A stretch of DNA of 64,000 nt from Acanthosepion pharaonis (Eukaryota; Mollusca; Cephalopoda; Sepiida; Sepiidae). The translations under genes were made by a program, and so were the position numbers. The DNA lies in the NCBI GenBank assembly GCA_903632075.3, contig CAHIKZ030001202.1, forward strand, positions 4,311,501 through 4,375,500, read 5' to 3'. Within the stretch, counting starts at the first letter, position 1. Each line of letters starts with the position of its first letter. This document shows, piece by piece, positions 35,111 to 46,205 of the stretch. The notes below the pieces were generated by a model that searched no databases, was not told the DNA's origin, and saw nothing but the letters and a program-made list of their open reading frames with translations.

Positions 35111-36007
35111 AAGAGATGTTATTAATTATCAATTTAGATTTTTGTTTTCATTTTAATGAAATAGTTGTGGTTAGTCAATAATGCGAAACATGTCCATTAT
35201 TGATGAAATCTCTTTCTTTTACAAAACCGTGCATCATAAATTAATAATACCGAGAATAAACTGAGTTAACAAGTGGCAAGCGAATTGCTTCTGAGGTTTC
35301 CATTTTGATAAGGAAATTTTGACACATCATTTTCATGAGATGCTAAGATGTGGAAATGATTCTCTCTTGTAATTAAATATATATTTTTTCCTTTAAAGAA
35401 GGAACGTGTTAAAGATTCTTCTATTCAATTACATTCCGTTCTGTGTTGTTACGCAAATATACTCATTACTCGGATAGTTTATTTTTGTGAAGTTGAGATA
35501 ACTGCTTTCATCATGAGATTGTTGCCTATGATAGCAATAACTATTTTCTGATGAGAGATTTTGATAAAAAGATTCGAAACGTTGCCAACTCTGTAATCAC
35601 GTTTGGAAGAGGTAATAAATATGTACATTTCAATTTAAGGATTATTCGAAACCATTTAAAGATATCTTTGTCGTCTTGTATCGCGTGAGTTCAGACATAT
35701 TTGTGAACATCATAACATGTTAACAATTTCAAGGAAAAAAGGCTTTAATTATTTATTTGTTATGATTGGCTAATTTTTGGTGCATCTCTGTTATTTATGA
35801 ATTTAAATTGGAGCGAATAATGCATTTTAATAATACTACCGAAATAATATTACACTTGAAATTCTGTGACATCCTTTTGGCTGTGTGGGTAGCGTAAGGT
35901 TTATCAGCACGAGAAACGACATCAGTGAGGCAACGTCAATATCTCACTTAATCCGTTGCAATCACTTTCATACCGCTATGGATTAAATAGGAGGGCACGT
36001 AGAAGAC
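35111..36007. other. AT-rich spacer
   Basis: Contains CTGATGAG...GATTCGAAACG at 35545-35577, noted among the findings. No gene. Confidence 0.5.
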
Positions 36008-36440
36008 TTGGGCGAGTGGTTAGAACTTTCGGTTTCACACCATGAGACCTAGGTTTGAGTCACACCACGGTCACTTTTTCAGGTTAGGTGACTTCATGAT
36101 GTTATTGGCCTCGAGAGACGATCCCAGCGCACATCATCTTTGGAAAGTGACTGGTAACCATACCAAGAGTTGTGCCTTGTGGGTAGAATTGGTTGGATGC
36201 AACAATTCCGATGCTATCGATGATTGTGCTAGCACGAATTCACAAGTCATCGTGAAAGTGTTTGAGCGTATTGGCTCTGTTCAAACAGCTGATCATGCCA
36301 GTTAATGGGATCTCTGCCAGAAACAGTAACTAAGGTCCGCTCAGCATAGCTGCAGTTTAAACCACAAGTGAGATTTGTGGGGGCGGTGAGCAAACACAAA
36401 TGTGACTGAGTAAGTGTTTGCAATGGGGATTGGCAAACCA
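36008..36440 (+). mobile_element. tRNA-type SINE with a long body, family B
   Basis: A-box-like TGGGCGAGTGG (36009-36019) and B-box-like GGTTTGAGTCA (36052-36062), 43 bases apart, as in Pol III SINEs. A 370-base GC-richer body follows, with no match in the window; an 87-codon frame through it has no domain. Confidence 0.55.
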
Positions 36441-37249
36441 CCCTAATAAGCAGAGACCAGTCATTTTAAAGAGGAATCTAAAGCCTTAGGTAGTATCCAA
36501 TTTAGGAGAAAAACAATCTCTTTAATCTTTTTCCAGAAATCTATGTTCATTTAACGCAGAGTAAGCTTTGGAATAACATGTTCACATATAACATTTTTTA
36601 GATGGATAACGAAATTTGAATATCTTGTCTCTTCAGGGAGAATAATACCTTCCGCGACAATATATTCAAAATTCATTTATTCATCTACGAAGTTACATGG
36701 ACTTGATTGAGAACAGTCTTAATTTTTATTAAAAAAAAAAAAACAAAAAACACTGTATGAAAAAATTAATACTTTTTAGTTTTTGGCCAGTAAGTGTTAT
36801 TTCTTAATTGATTTATTCTAGAAGGCAAATCAACTGACACTTATTCTCTTCAAACTTTGCTTTTGTGACCTAGACACGTCGTATCTGGTGACTATATTTG
36901 GGGGCTGATTCGTGATATAATTTACAGCATAAGCGTAAAGCGCGAAATTCTACTCAATTCTAATTATTTGTGGTCTCTCTTGTGTAATCCGAGAATAAAT
37001 AAATGCTATTTTAAAATCTATTTCCTTTTGTTTCTAATGTTCACATTCGCCCGTTTTGCCAATGGGAATACATAAATTTCTGAAATATCATGATGTTGGT
37101 CACAAAAGCAAAGTTTGAATTAAATTTTCATACATTCTAGGTGTAAGGAAATAGGAAATAACAGATCTTCCAAGGGTCAAAACATGGTGTAATTCCGTTT
37201 AAAAATGTATTTTAATCGTTTCACCCCACCCCGCAACATGCAATGCGAT
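36441..37249. other. AT-rich spacer
   Basis: No gene seen. Confidence 0.5.
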
Positions 37250-37498
37250 AATGCCCCGAGGATGCACAGATTGACAGGAAGTGAAAGAGTATGAGAAGAC
37301 ATTAGTAAGGTATGTGCCATGCGTGATACACGCTTAGGCGATCATGTATTTTTCGATGCATGAATGACGAGGCAGATTTTTTCGCGCAGTAGGTTGCCAT
37401 TTCTTTCTGCGGTAGACCAGTTGCAGACAAGTCTATAGAACGTAGTCTTTCCTGCTATTTGCTCAATCCGAGCCGCTATCCATTACTCCACCGTGCCC

Positions 37499-37500
<2 letters not shown>
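37250..37500 (-). mobile_element. tRNA-type SINE, family D
   Basis: The minus strand begins GGGGGCACGGTGGAGTAATG at 37500 (A-box-like GTGGAGTAATGGATAGCGG at 37473-37491). The body TCTACCGCAGAAAGAAATGG and GCGTGTATCACGCATGGCAC is shared with 27670-27860. Confidence 0.7.
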
Positions 37501-37572
<72 letters not shown>

Positions 37573-37678
37573 GGAATGTAAATGAATAATAATAATAAAA
37601 AAACGAAAGAATATTAATCTACAACCCAGTGTGTCTAATGATTTCAATTTTTTATTTTTTTATTTTCTTATTGTTCAA

Positions 37679-37733
<55 letters not shown>
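37500..37733. repeat. Two (AT)n runs
   Basis: 37500-37569 and 37680-37733. Confidence 0.95.
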
Positions 37734-37736
<3 letters not shown>

Positions 37737-38099
37737 CGCTTTCATAAGATTTTGCCCTGGGTGTCCGAGATGTAAGTCCTCAGAAGAATTCGTCTTTATA
37801 ACTCTTTCATTATTTGATTACAAATGACCACTCTTTTTTCATTATTCTCTTAATACGTGATTACAAATTGAAAAACACTCCGCTAGATTTCTTATTGTTT
37901 TTCTTCTATTTTCATCTTTGTACTTTTGTAGTCTTACAATTCATCCATTTCAGCTTCTCTTCTGATGCAGATGGGTGGGGTTTATATTTTATTTGCTTTA
38001 CTGTCATTAATCGCCATATATAATTCCTCTCTGCTGGGAACAACGATCTAGACGCGTGAGCTAATTTTTCTTTATCCATAAAATTTTTGTTTTTCTTTC
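37734..38099. other. Spacer
   Basis: No gene recognised. Confidence 0.5.
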
Positions 38100-38910
38100 A
38101 CTAGCAATGATAATTTCCAGGGGGTTGTCAGTGCTAGATCAGACATTAAAACGTAACAATAATTTTTGTTCAATTTGTGTATGTTTTACGTATGTAATGT
38201 TCGCTAGACCAAAAACTCCCTGCGATTTTCCTCGATATTTTTTTTCCTTAGATGTCTATCTGGATCGGTTTTTATGCTCAAACATTTTTGGCAGTCTTCT
38301 TTAAAACCAAAACAATTTTTGATTAGCTTTAATCCAGGCTCGTTTTGTAAAAAGCATCGTGAGCATTCATTCATTGTCCAAATGGCTGAGACTTTGTGAG
38401 TATTGATACATAATTTTTTTCTAATCTTCCTGGAATCGAACATATTCTTCGCTTAAAAAAAAAATAACTTACCAAAATTGTCCTGAGCTTGGCAATGGGA
38501 GTCAATTCTTTGATGCCAATTTAAAGTCATCGCAATGTTTGTTCACGTAGACCATGATGCCGCCGGCGAACGTGAAAGATTCCAAGTCCTCATTTTCGCA
38601 ATTTTTTTTTATCGTTTGTCTTTTTTCAATTTTAGCTGCAAACTTATTACAAAATAAAGTCCGAGAATACAAATTTTGTGTTCTAGCTTCTCTGTTCCCA
38701 ATTTCCTACAAAATTAATAAAACGTACGTCAAATGTTTCATCAATCCGGGCAAATTTTCTTTCATCTTTTGGCAATCAATTTTGAAAATGTCTTCAAAAT
38801 TGAAGTCTGTAATAGTCCCCGAAATTTCATCTTCTAGAGAGTATTTAAATGTTCCACGTATTTTCTTGTGTTTAGTTTGTAGTCCATTGCAAACTGCGTC
38901 TTGAAAAAAG
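38100..38910 (-). pseudogene. Unrecognised decayed coding segment
   Basis: The minus strand keeps protein-like runs: QDAVCNGLQTKHKKIRGTF, ISGTITDFNFEDIFKIDC and QKMKENLPGLMKHLTYVL (38900-38700), then KVSAIWTMNECSRCFLQ, GFKEDCQKCLSI and IKTDPDRHLRKKN (38400-38220). Two C-x2-C pairs could be a zinc ribbon. Stops and frame changes show it is broken. CTCAGCCATTTGGACAATGA (38380-38399) has a shorter relative at 39063-39085. Its position downstream of the minus-strand LTR would allow an internal retrotransposon ORF, but I recognise no known Gag or Pol motif. Confidence 0.4.
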
Positions 38911-39399
38911 TTCTTGTATTTAAATCGACAGTCTTTATTCCAGTCTAATCCACCACATCTGTAACATGTTATATTTTATTTGCTTTACTGTTTTAATATT
39001 CTTCTGTGAAAACGTAACTTTTTGTTGCGTTAACCGTTGCTTTCCAGGCTCGTTTTATTAATTCATTCATTGTCCATGGCTGAGTTACGAAAAAAAAGAC
39101 ACTTTTGTCTTTCTTCATTTATTATGTTTGCAATTGTCTTCCTCACTTCGTTTTCTTTTGAACTCAAGTACTCATTGCAATTTTTGATTAATAAAAATCT
39201 TTCAATTTTTTTTGAAAATGGGAAGACTGTAATAGTTTTCTTCTATCTCTTGTGTATGTTCTTTTTATGCGTTAACCGTTCATCGTTAATTTGTCTTCAT
39301 TTATTGCTGTCTTTCCTCTTCTTCTGTGAACTCAAGCATTGTTCCAATTTTTTAGGGAGTCGAAGTTTTGTCATCTCTTGTGTATGTTCCTGTGGTCGA

Positions 39400-39645
39400 C
39401 GTTAACTTGTTGTTCTCGAGTTCCTTCGAGTCTTTCCGTCGCCAAGTTATTGTGTTGGCGAGAGAAAAATTTTTTTTTTCGTACGTGTCCGTACTCTTCG
39501 TCGTCAAGTTGTTTTGTTGACGAGAGAGAATTTTTTTTTTTCGTGTGGGTCCGAAGCCTTCGTCGCCAAGTTATTGTGGACGCTGGCAACGGCAATTTGT
39601 TTTTTAATTCCCGGTGAAGTGCGAAATCTTGGTCGCCAAGTTGTT
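39400..39645 (-). repeat. Minisatellite of a primer-site-like motif
   Basis: Four copies of CGTCGCCAAGTTATTGTG-like sequence start near 39437, 39499, 39560 and 39630 (spacing 62, 61, 70). On the minus strand each reads AACTTGGCGACG, the start of a TTGGCGAC-type primer-binding site. T-rich runs sit between them. Confidence 0.75.
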
Positions 39646-40325
39646 GTGTATTCCGTGAATGGAATCCTGCACAAATAAATAAACAACGATAGTAATTGAG
39701 ATAGAAAAATAAGTGTATTAAACGTAAGGATACACACTTGAAGTGAAGATTAGTAGTCCAGGAATGCGGGTTAGTAGAAAGTATATGTACAAGTCTCTGT
39801 AAGTAAAGCCGTAATCATCCCTCTCTCTGGACTCTGAGAACACCCTGTGTCTGTCTCCGTATCTCTCAACCTGTCTCAACATATCTCAATATTTAACAGT
39901 CCTCCCACGAGGAATGAATGTGGCACAAGTCCGAATTTAACGTGGGTTTCTCCGAACCTGTAGGCTCAGCCAAAAATATACCCTTTGAACTCGCCTAGAC
40001 GGGTTCAGGGCCTGTCTAACTCCCCGGACGAAACTTTGCCCTTCGGCAAAGCTTCGTCCGGGTTCCTCTATGCCAAAGCAGAGAGTTCGACATCTCAGCG
40101 TATCTCGATATTTAACAGTCCACCCACGAGGAATGTATGTGAAACAAGGCCGGGTTTAGCGTGGGTTTCTTCGAGCCCGTAGGCTCAGCCAAAAAATATC
40201 CCCTTTGAACCCGCATAAGCGAGTTCGGGAACTGACTACCTCCCTGGATGAAACTTTGCCTTTCGGCAAAGCTTCGTCCGGGTTCCTCTCTGCCAAAGCA
40301 TAGAGTTCGACAGACGTCGCACACA
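39642..40325 (-). mobile_element. LTR candidate, minus strand
   Basis: On the minus strand, a block ending ACACAACA at 39642 is followed at once by ACTTGGCGACC, resembling a gypsy-type primer site. TGTTAAATAT at 39898 would give a 257-bp TGTT...AACA LTR. Alternatively the LTR starts near 40325 and includes the two tandem hairpin units (39899-40316) as U3. AATAAATAAAC (39673-39683 plus strand; TTTATTTATT on minus) lies inside. The LTR partner is absent. Confidence 0.5.
39899..40316. repeat. Two tandem 208-bp units with a GC-rich hairpin
   Basis: Unit 1 (39899-40106) and unit 2 (40107-40316) share CCCACGAGGAATG, GTAGGCTCAGCCAAAAA and a hairpin. In unit 1 the arms GGACGAAACTTTGCC and GGCAAAGCTTCGTCC (40024-40058) pair over 17 of 18 positions around a CTTC loop. 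A third diverged unit is at 60945-61140. Confidence 0.85.
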
Positions 40326-40754
40326 GTCAGAGACTGTATCTGAGTAGGTATTCTATCTGTCAGTATCAGTATACGTTGGACGAGTCCATCTTATGTAAAA
40401 AGGTGAGAGCCCCACAACAATAATAAATCAAGTAAGTAAATTGAAAATAATTCTGCTTTATAAAAGTTCCACTACAATTCATTATTTACCAACTTCATGA
40501 TAGAGCCTCACAAGAAAAACGACGAAGTGTTGGGTCACTTATTCAAATAAGAAAAGCCGGAGTATAAGACCAAATTAAACCCCAGCCGAGATTACATACC
40601 CAGTCGAGAGGTTACCGTCTGCTCTTATTATAGCTCCAGTTCAGCGGGAAACATGTGAAAGAAAGAAATCGAAAAGAAGTGTGCCGGAAGTAAGACCGAT
40701 GTATAGTTGCAGACTGTTATTGATCAATTGATTCGTTTTCTACGGCATATTAAC
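40326..40754. other. Spacer
   Basis: No gene or known repeat seen. Confidence 0.45.
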
Positions 40755-41005
40755 CCTTTGCAGGTTATTTAAAGCCATAAAATGCTTTTTTATTGTAAGA
40801 ATTCATTTTTTGTGCCTGGGAAGACAATAATGATTTAGTGATACAAGTCTTACTAATGAACATATAGCTGAGGACAGAAGAGGTGGATCTATCCATTTCC
40901 CATTGGTATTTTTCCTTTAAGTGAATATAACGAACACATCTAGAATTGAAACGGCTCTACAATTAATATTTCCGAGTCAATATACATTATGCCATCTGCT
41001 TGTTT
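40755..41005 (-). mobile_element. tRNA-type SINE, family A
   Basis: Homologous to 22478-22740: shares CTTTGCAGGTTATTTAAAGC, CAAGTCTTACTAAT and AGTGAATATAACGAA. It abuts the 5S-like array at 41011. Confidence 0.7.
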
Positions 41006-41010
41006 AAACT

Positions 41011-41123
41011 TACAGCACCTGGTATTCAGAAGCGATCATCCATCAATTGACTGAGCAGAGTCGGCGTTACTTGAGTTCGGTGATCATACGGGAACCGATG
41101 TTTCAACGCGACGTGGCCGTAAG
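41011..41123 (-). pseudogene. 5S rRNA-like unit 1
   Basis: The reverse complement follows 5S rRNA along its length: a GGCCACGTCG start, the GATCACCGAACTCAAGTAAC segment (canonical GATCACCGAAGTTAAGCAAC), and GAATACCAGGTGCTG at the end. About 113 bases, as in 5S. Mutations in both stems argue against function. Confidence 0.8.
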
Positions 41124-41154
41124 CCATTTCTACCTAAGCATGCAATGCCTATAA

Positions 41155-41268
41155 TATTACCTGGTATTCCCACGTAGTCACCCAATGTAGCTACTGACTA
41201 ATCTCGGTGTTGCTTAATTTCTGTGATCGTACAGGGAATCGGTGTTTCGATGTGATACAGCCATAAGC
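41155..41268 (-). pseudogene. 5S rRNA-like unit 2
   Basis: Reverse complement of GGTATTCCCACGTAGTCACC, GTTGCTTAATTTCTGTGATC and GAATCGGTGTTTCGATGTGA; each aligns to the corresponding 5S segment. Starts 143 bases after unit 1. Confidence 0.82.
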
Positions 41269-41293
41269 CATATCTATCCGCACATCCAAGATT

Positions 41294-41380
41294 ACAGTAG
41301 TGCCGGGGATTCCTAAGCGGTTACCCATATATGTCCTGACCAGGTTAACTTCGGTGATCGTAAGGGGACAGGTTTGACCT
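41294..41380 (-). pseudogene. 5S rRNA-like unit 3, internally deleted
   Basis: GTGCCGGGGATTCCTAAGCG, GGTTACCCATATATGTCCTG and GGTTAACTTCGGTGATCG match the 3' half and middle of 5S, with about 20 bases missing. It starts about 141 bases after unit 2. Copies are separated by about 30 bases. Confidence 0.75.
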
Positions 41381-41554
41381 GAGAAAAATTAAATGAAATA
41401 AATAATGAAGACATAATGTAAAAGGAGGCCTTACACTTGGTATCAACAAAAATGCCAGTGTAACAGGCTAAAGTTTATCCACAGCTCAGAATATATCCGT
41501 GGTTACTTAAGATATGCTTTTTGACAACCGGGGTATATGCTAAGCTAGTTTAAG

Positions 41555-42003
41555 AAAAAAGTGCTAAATTGCTATGTAGTAGGCATCTGCATATATGTCA
41601 GTGAATGTTGGACAATTTTCTCAAGGATGAATAAAAAAAAAATAGAAGGATCAGAAACATGGTTCTACATTACGATACTGAGAATTCAATGGATTCAGAG
41701 AGTAAGCAATGAGGTCTTAAATAAAATATCAATCAGAAAGGACAGTTATAATCAAAATCAGGAAGAAACAGCTGAAATTCCTTGGAAAATAATGAGGAAG
41801 GCGAGCTTCGAAATCTTAACTCTCAGGTATATATTGAGGGTAAAAAAGATAGGAAAAGACAGCGAGTTATAAATCTAATCTAATCCAAAGGGGCTGGGTG
41901 TATGAATGACACCATGATGGGGCGGTGACCTTACGAAAGGGAGATAGAAAGTTGTAGAGAACCATTATCGTATATGCCCCTAATATAGAAGAAGAAGAAG
42001 AAG
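41555..42003 (+). pseudogene. RTE-like LINE, fragment 4
   Basis: LNCYVVGICIYVSECWTIFS, SETWFYITILRIQWIQRVSN and ILRVKKIGKDSEL, matching fragment 1 (SVLLYDSECW...RVSN). Ends in GAAGAAGAAGAAG at 41989-42003. Confidence 0.78.
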
Positions 42004-42510
42004 CTAGTTTATACAGGATAAATTCGGTGAGTTTATAATATATTCACTTTTCCACATGTAATACGGTGATAGTTGGATACGGGGCAGATGATATATGCTG
42101 GATTTTATACGGTAGAAGTTAACATGGCGAAGAAAGATTGTATAACGGCATTTTTTACAATCTGGTTCAGGTAGCGTCATACTTTCAGACACAAGACGTG
42201 TCAGTCCTACGACGACTGATATAAATGAATATTCTACGTTTTCAGATTATAAAAGAAACCTTAGAATTTAATCAATTCTTAATTATTTCTTCTTTTAGGG
42301 TGTGTGTGCTATTAAAACTAAAAGACACTTTAATTGTTGGTTTTAATCGTGTTTGGAAAACGGTTTATGTGTTTTCCGCTGCTTCGTAGCGACAATTAAT
42401 GAAGTCAGTATTACTGACAAAGAACAGTACAGAAATAGTTGCATTAAGACATCAAGAGGTCAATTATAGACAGAATAAAACGTCTGCATAAAACGTCGGC
42501 GTAGCTGAAT
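42004..42510. other. AT-rich spacer
   Basis: No gene seen. Confidence 0.5.
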
Positions 42511-43212
42511 TTAGCAAGACGAAAATAATGAGAAGTGTTGTCTTGAATGACTCACATTTGATTTTTGCAGGTTCGATTTCAGATTGTAAAGCTGACATTT
42601 TCTTACAATTTGTGTCGATGCATGCAAAACAGTGAATCCATTAAGACACAAGGGGTTACACGGTGTATCAGAATAAGGAACAGAAATATTAATAATGGGC
42701 GGGAAGAGGAAAGAGTAATCAGGAGGAGAGTAGACAGCAATTGACATTGCATTTTACATTTTTGCAGATTAAAGTTGACTGGAATGTATAGGACCGGAAG
42801 AGAGTTCCACAATCGAGAAATGCGAGAAAAGATACTATTAGCATAGAACATACGGCTACATCTAGCCAGCTCTACTCTAAATTGATGAAATCTCGACGCC
42901 AATCTAATACTGGGATTAATTTCAAAAAGTCTAGGTTCCATAGTGAAGACTTCATCCGAACAGTTGCCATGAAGTATTTATTAAAAAGACACGGGGGGGG
43001 GGAAACCTTATGGTGGTTGGAAAGTGACTGAAACCGAGCCACCAGATCAGGACTGATAATATTGCAGATTCTTCTTTGGATTTTATAAAGGAACTCAAAG
43101 TGAAAAGCAGGGGCATCAGACCATATGTGGCAGCAATAATTTTATCATATTCGAATGGTAGTCTTATAGATATGTATAATAGATTCGGGAAAGAAAAATG
43201 CTCCCGTAACAT
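42511..43212 (-). pseudogene. CR1-like LINE, C-terminus
   Basis: Minus-strand frames: AATYGLMPLLFTLSSFIKSK and the shifted AFHFEFLYKIQ-like run; then EPRLFEINPSIRLASRFHQF, VELARCSRMFYANSIFSRIS and RLWNSLPVLYIPVNFNLQK. The last is the diagnostic R[LT]WNSLP...FPxxxNL.xFK end of CR1/L2/Jockey-group LINEs. A 3' tail follows. The polypeptide has at least two frame changes. Confidence 0.82.
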
Positions 43213-43329
43213 TAAACAGTATTTTTCTCATAGGAAGATTGATATTTGATTTGGTAAAATTCAGCGCAATTCGCACACATAAAGATCAACATACGACCCT
43301 CAAGCAAAATAATATTCACTTGCACACAC

Positions 43330-43339
43330 AGACACAGAA

Positions 43340-43390
<51 letters not shown>
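43330..43390. repeat. (AC)n(AT)n microsatellite
   Basis: Followed at 43410 by the CACTGTATCACAGCTTATCAG unit that also follows the AT/AG run at 4560. Confidence 0.9.
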
Positions 43391-43475
43391 GTCAACCAGA
43401 AACAGGATGTTTCACTGTATCACAGCTTATCAGTGTGGCTAGATGTCCGGTTGTCTCTAGATAGGATCGAAACCT

Positions 43476-43724
43476 GGTTGTATTGGCGTCAGTCGGAGAT
43501 TCTATCCCTAAGCCGTTGGCGCCGGTCAGGGATGTAGGTGAATTTAAGCATATTTATTTTTAGATAGGCAGTGACTGAGAGACCTCGATTCATTGTAACG
43601 AAGAGTCTTGCATTATTAGTAGTCATAGACACTGTTTACACTCACACATCCTCCCCAGACAGCTCAGCTGAAAGCATATGAAATTGATTAAATCTAAGAA
43701 TTTTATATAGCAAAGTACAAATTA
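43476..43724. other. Spacer
   Basis: No gene recognised. Confidence 0.45.
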
Positions 43725-43865
43725 ATTCTTCGACGATCTTTCCCGAAAGGTCATATACATATAATGTATAGGACACAGGTTCGATTCCTGTTGGAGAACG
43801 CATATTTTCTACTTAAAGATCATTTATTTAAATAAATTGTATTTATTAAAATAACGTATAAACAT
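43725..43865 (+). mobile_element. tRNA-Arg-like SINE, family C, partial
   Basis: B box GGTTCGATTCC at 43778-43788 with flanking ACAGG...CCTGT. The A box is lost. The tail ATTTATTTAAATAAATTGTA and GTATAAACATA match the copy at 31604. Confidence 0.65.
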
Positions 43866-43868
43866 ACA

Positions 43869-43869
43869 T

Positions 43870-43929
<60 letters not shown>
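43869..43929. repeat. (AC)n(AT)n microsatellite
   Basis: AC run passing into AT run. Confidence 0.95.
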
Positions 43930-43933
<4 letters not shown>

Positions 43934-45230
43934 GCAAGTTTTGAATAAGCAGCTTTAAATAGAGTCTACCCATAATTAGCCCTCTGACATAAAAGTGGTC
44001 TATGCCATAAAAATGGAATATATGGAAAGAGAGAGATAATATTTTGTCAGCACTTTTTCATTTTTGTCAGTATTTCTATTTATTTTTCTATATTTGTGGC
44101 AATTTTCCTTGTTTCCAGTGCATATTTAATAACTTGTGCGATGCCTTTGTGTTCAGCCGAATCTATTTAGACATGACATAATTTATATGTAAATATGTAC
44201 CAGGAGAATTTTCTGAAAGAAAAAAAATAAGCGAATTCAACTACAGATAAAATGTATTGTTAGTCATTTTACTATAATATATATTCTTGGTAATTCTACT
44301 ATGAACTATATTGTTGATAATTTTGTTATAAATATATAGCGTTGGTAAGTTTTTATATAAAAATGTATTGATCGTAATCTTTACTATTTTATGCTTTCAG
44401 AGTGTTTTGTTTTTTGGTTTTTGATTGGATGTTCACTATATGCCCGTAGCTGTTACCATTAACATGTGTGCAGTTGCTTTGAAGTAGTGTTTCAAGTTCA
44501 AAGCAAGACAAACTGATTAATAGTCAAAGTACAATAAAATCTAACTTCAAACAAGACAAATTGTTTGATAATCAAAAACACTGTAAAATCCAAGAAAGGT
44601 GCAGAATGAAATGTTACAATCAAGCATCGTACATCCAATATCAAGAAATACCATCACACGTCTTTCCGCTATCAATCCATCGCGCCGTTCAAACCGTCCG
44701 ATTCCAAAAACTATGTCCTGAAAAAAAAAACTTGCTCTTCGTTTATATCAGTTACATGACGGAATTACAAATGGCGATAATGACCGCCACTTGGTCTCAC
44801 TTCACTATAATGTGCTACCAGCTTAGGTCAGGGTGAACATGGGAACAGCAGCAATTAAGAGGTGGTTCCACACTCGTCAAAAACTTTATTCTACCGATCA
44901 GACGCTTTGGTGTCGGATGCAGTTTATCGCCATACCCATGTTTATTTTCAATATTTAAAATATACTACTTTATTCCTTAATTTTATCTACTATTATAATT
45001 TCATGAACTGATAGAATTCTCCTTTATTGTTTCTAAAGTAAAGGATTCTTTCGAAAAGTTAGGTTTTCACTGAAAGCTACTTGATTCCACCTTTAGAAGT
45101 TTTGTCTTTTATTGTCGTATATGTCGATGTATTTTACGTTTCTTTCTGAAATGCGTTCAAATAATGGTTTCTTTACATACCGGGTGCGATGGGCAAATGG
45201 TCGCCATTTTACATTTTTAATTTCGCGCAT
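43930..45230. other. Spacer
   Basis: A 91-codon frame at 44561-44836 has no recognisable motif. Otherwise nothing. Confidence 0.45.
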
Positions 45231-45235
45231 GCGCG

Positions 45236-45835
45236 TTGTTTGTTTTTGATTTTGTCGACTGCAGAGTATAGCAAGATCAGTTAGGTGCCGTCTGCGAAAA
45301 AAAGACCACCCTTCACTCCGCCAGAAATTTGGAAACGGCATGCTGTACTACCGGAAGCTCCAATACGAATATTTCAGAGCGTTTGGGTTTCAATCTGAGG
45401 ATAGTGCAGAGGATTCGGAAAGAATTGTATGAGTTTAATGGTGATTACGAAGGTGTTTGAAGTGATCACTAGTCATGGTGACGTTATACCTCCATTCATC
45501 TTCCTACAAGGTCTCAAACTTAACACGGACAAGTGCCTTGAGTAGGTAATGCTGCCCTGGGTCAAGAGGGTGGCTTCTGGAAGCTCCCACGTCTAGCAAT
45601 ATGACTGTGAACCACGCCACACAAGCAAGAGAACACAGCCATGGCTGTCAGACAAATTTCTGCAACCACATCAACCCTTACATCTGGCCACCTAACTCAC
45701 CAGACTGAAATCCCCTTCATTTTTATGAGGAACACCAAAGATGAACTAAAGGATTATGGCAGCATCCACCAAATTAATCGAGGAGACTGTACAGAAGAGT
45801 TTGTTACAATTTTTGGATACATTATGTACTAGTGA
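45236..45835 (+). pseudogene. Mariner-like transposase, decayed
   Basis: Across shifted frames: PPEIWKRHAVLPEAP near the start, a helix-turn-helix relic RIVQRIRKELYEFNGDYEG (45395-45455), FEVITSHGDVIPPFIFLQGL (45455-45515), then AATGCTGCCCTGGGTCAAGA reading VMLPWVKRVASG, QYDCEPRHTSKRTQPWLSDK (45595-45655; the canonical form is QQDSAPAHKSK, with the second catalytic Asp here Asp-Cys) and LTRLKSPSF for the SPDLNPLD motif. IS630/Tc1/mariner superfamily. Stops make it inactive. Confidence 0.7.
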
Positions 45836-45869
45836 GTTAGCTCAAATGACTAGACTCACTTTATAGTCC

Positions 45870-46205
45870 ACCAATAGAAGGTTAACCAATCAGAAGATGT
45901 AGAACATTCAATCCGTCGGGTATAAAGGCGGCCATTTTGTTCACTCTATCCGAATGTCCAGTGCCAGCTTGTCAGGCGAAGAGAAACAGAAGGACGAACT
46001 ACGCTCTGCTACTTTTACCAAAATATCCACTGCTAACCTGAACAACGCTTTCCTACTGTCTTCGAAACATTATCTGCTAACCTCTGGATTCTATACTCAA
46101 AGACAACCGTCATCATGATCAACAGAGTTGCAGGAGATTCTGAAGTCATCTGGAGTCCGTAGTCGAAGCCAATGACGATTTTAATGAATAAATTTACTCT
46201 TTAGT
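45870..46205 (+). promoter_or_regulatory. Promoter-like block, possible solo LTR
   Basis: AACCAATCAGAAG at 45886-45898, then GTATAAAGGCGGCCATTTTG at 45920-45939, a CCAAT box and TATA box about 33 bases apart, and AATAAATTTAC near 46187. The spacing is that of an LTR or RNA polymerase II promoter. No gene follows. Confidence 0.45.

Noticed and set aside
39037..39405. 122-codon plus-strand membrane-protein-like frame
   Set aside because: The hydrophobicity comes from T-rich DNA; the same stretch is repeated in part on the minus side of the 38.1-38.9 kb segment.
41011..41380. Functional 5S genes
   Set aside because: Each unit has many substitutions in stem and loop positions and the third lacks about 20 bases.
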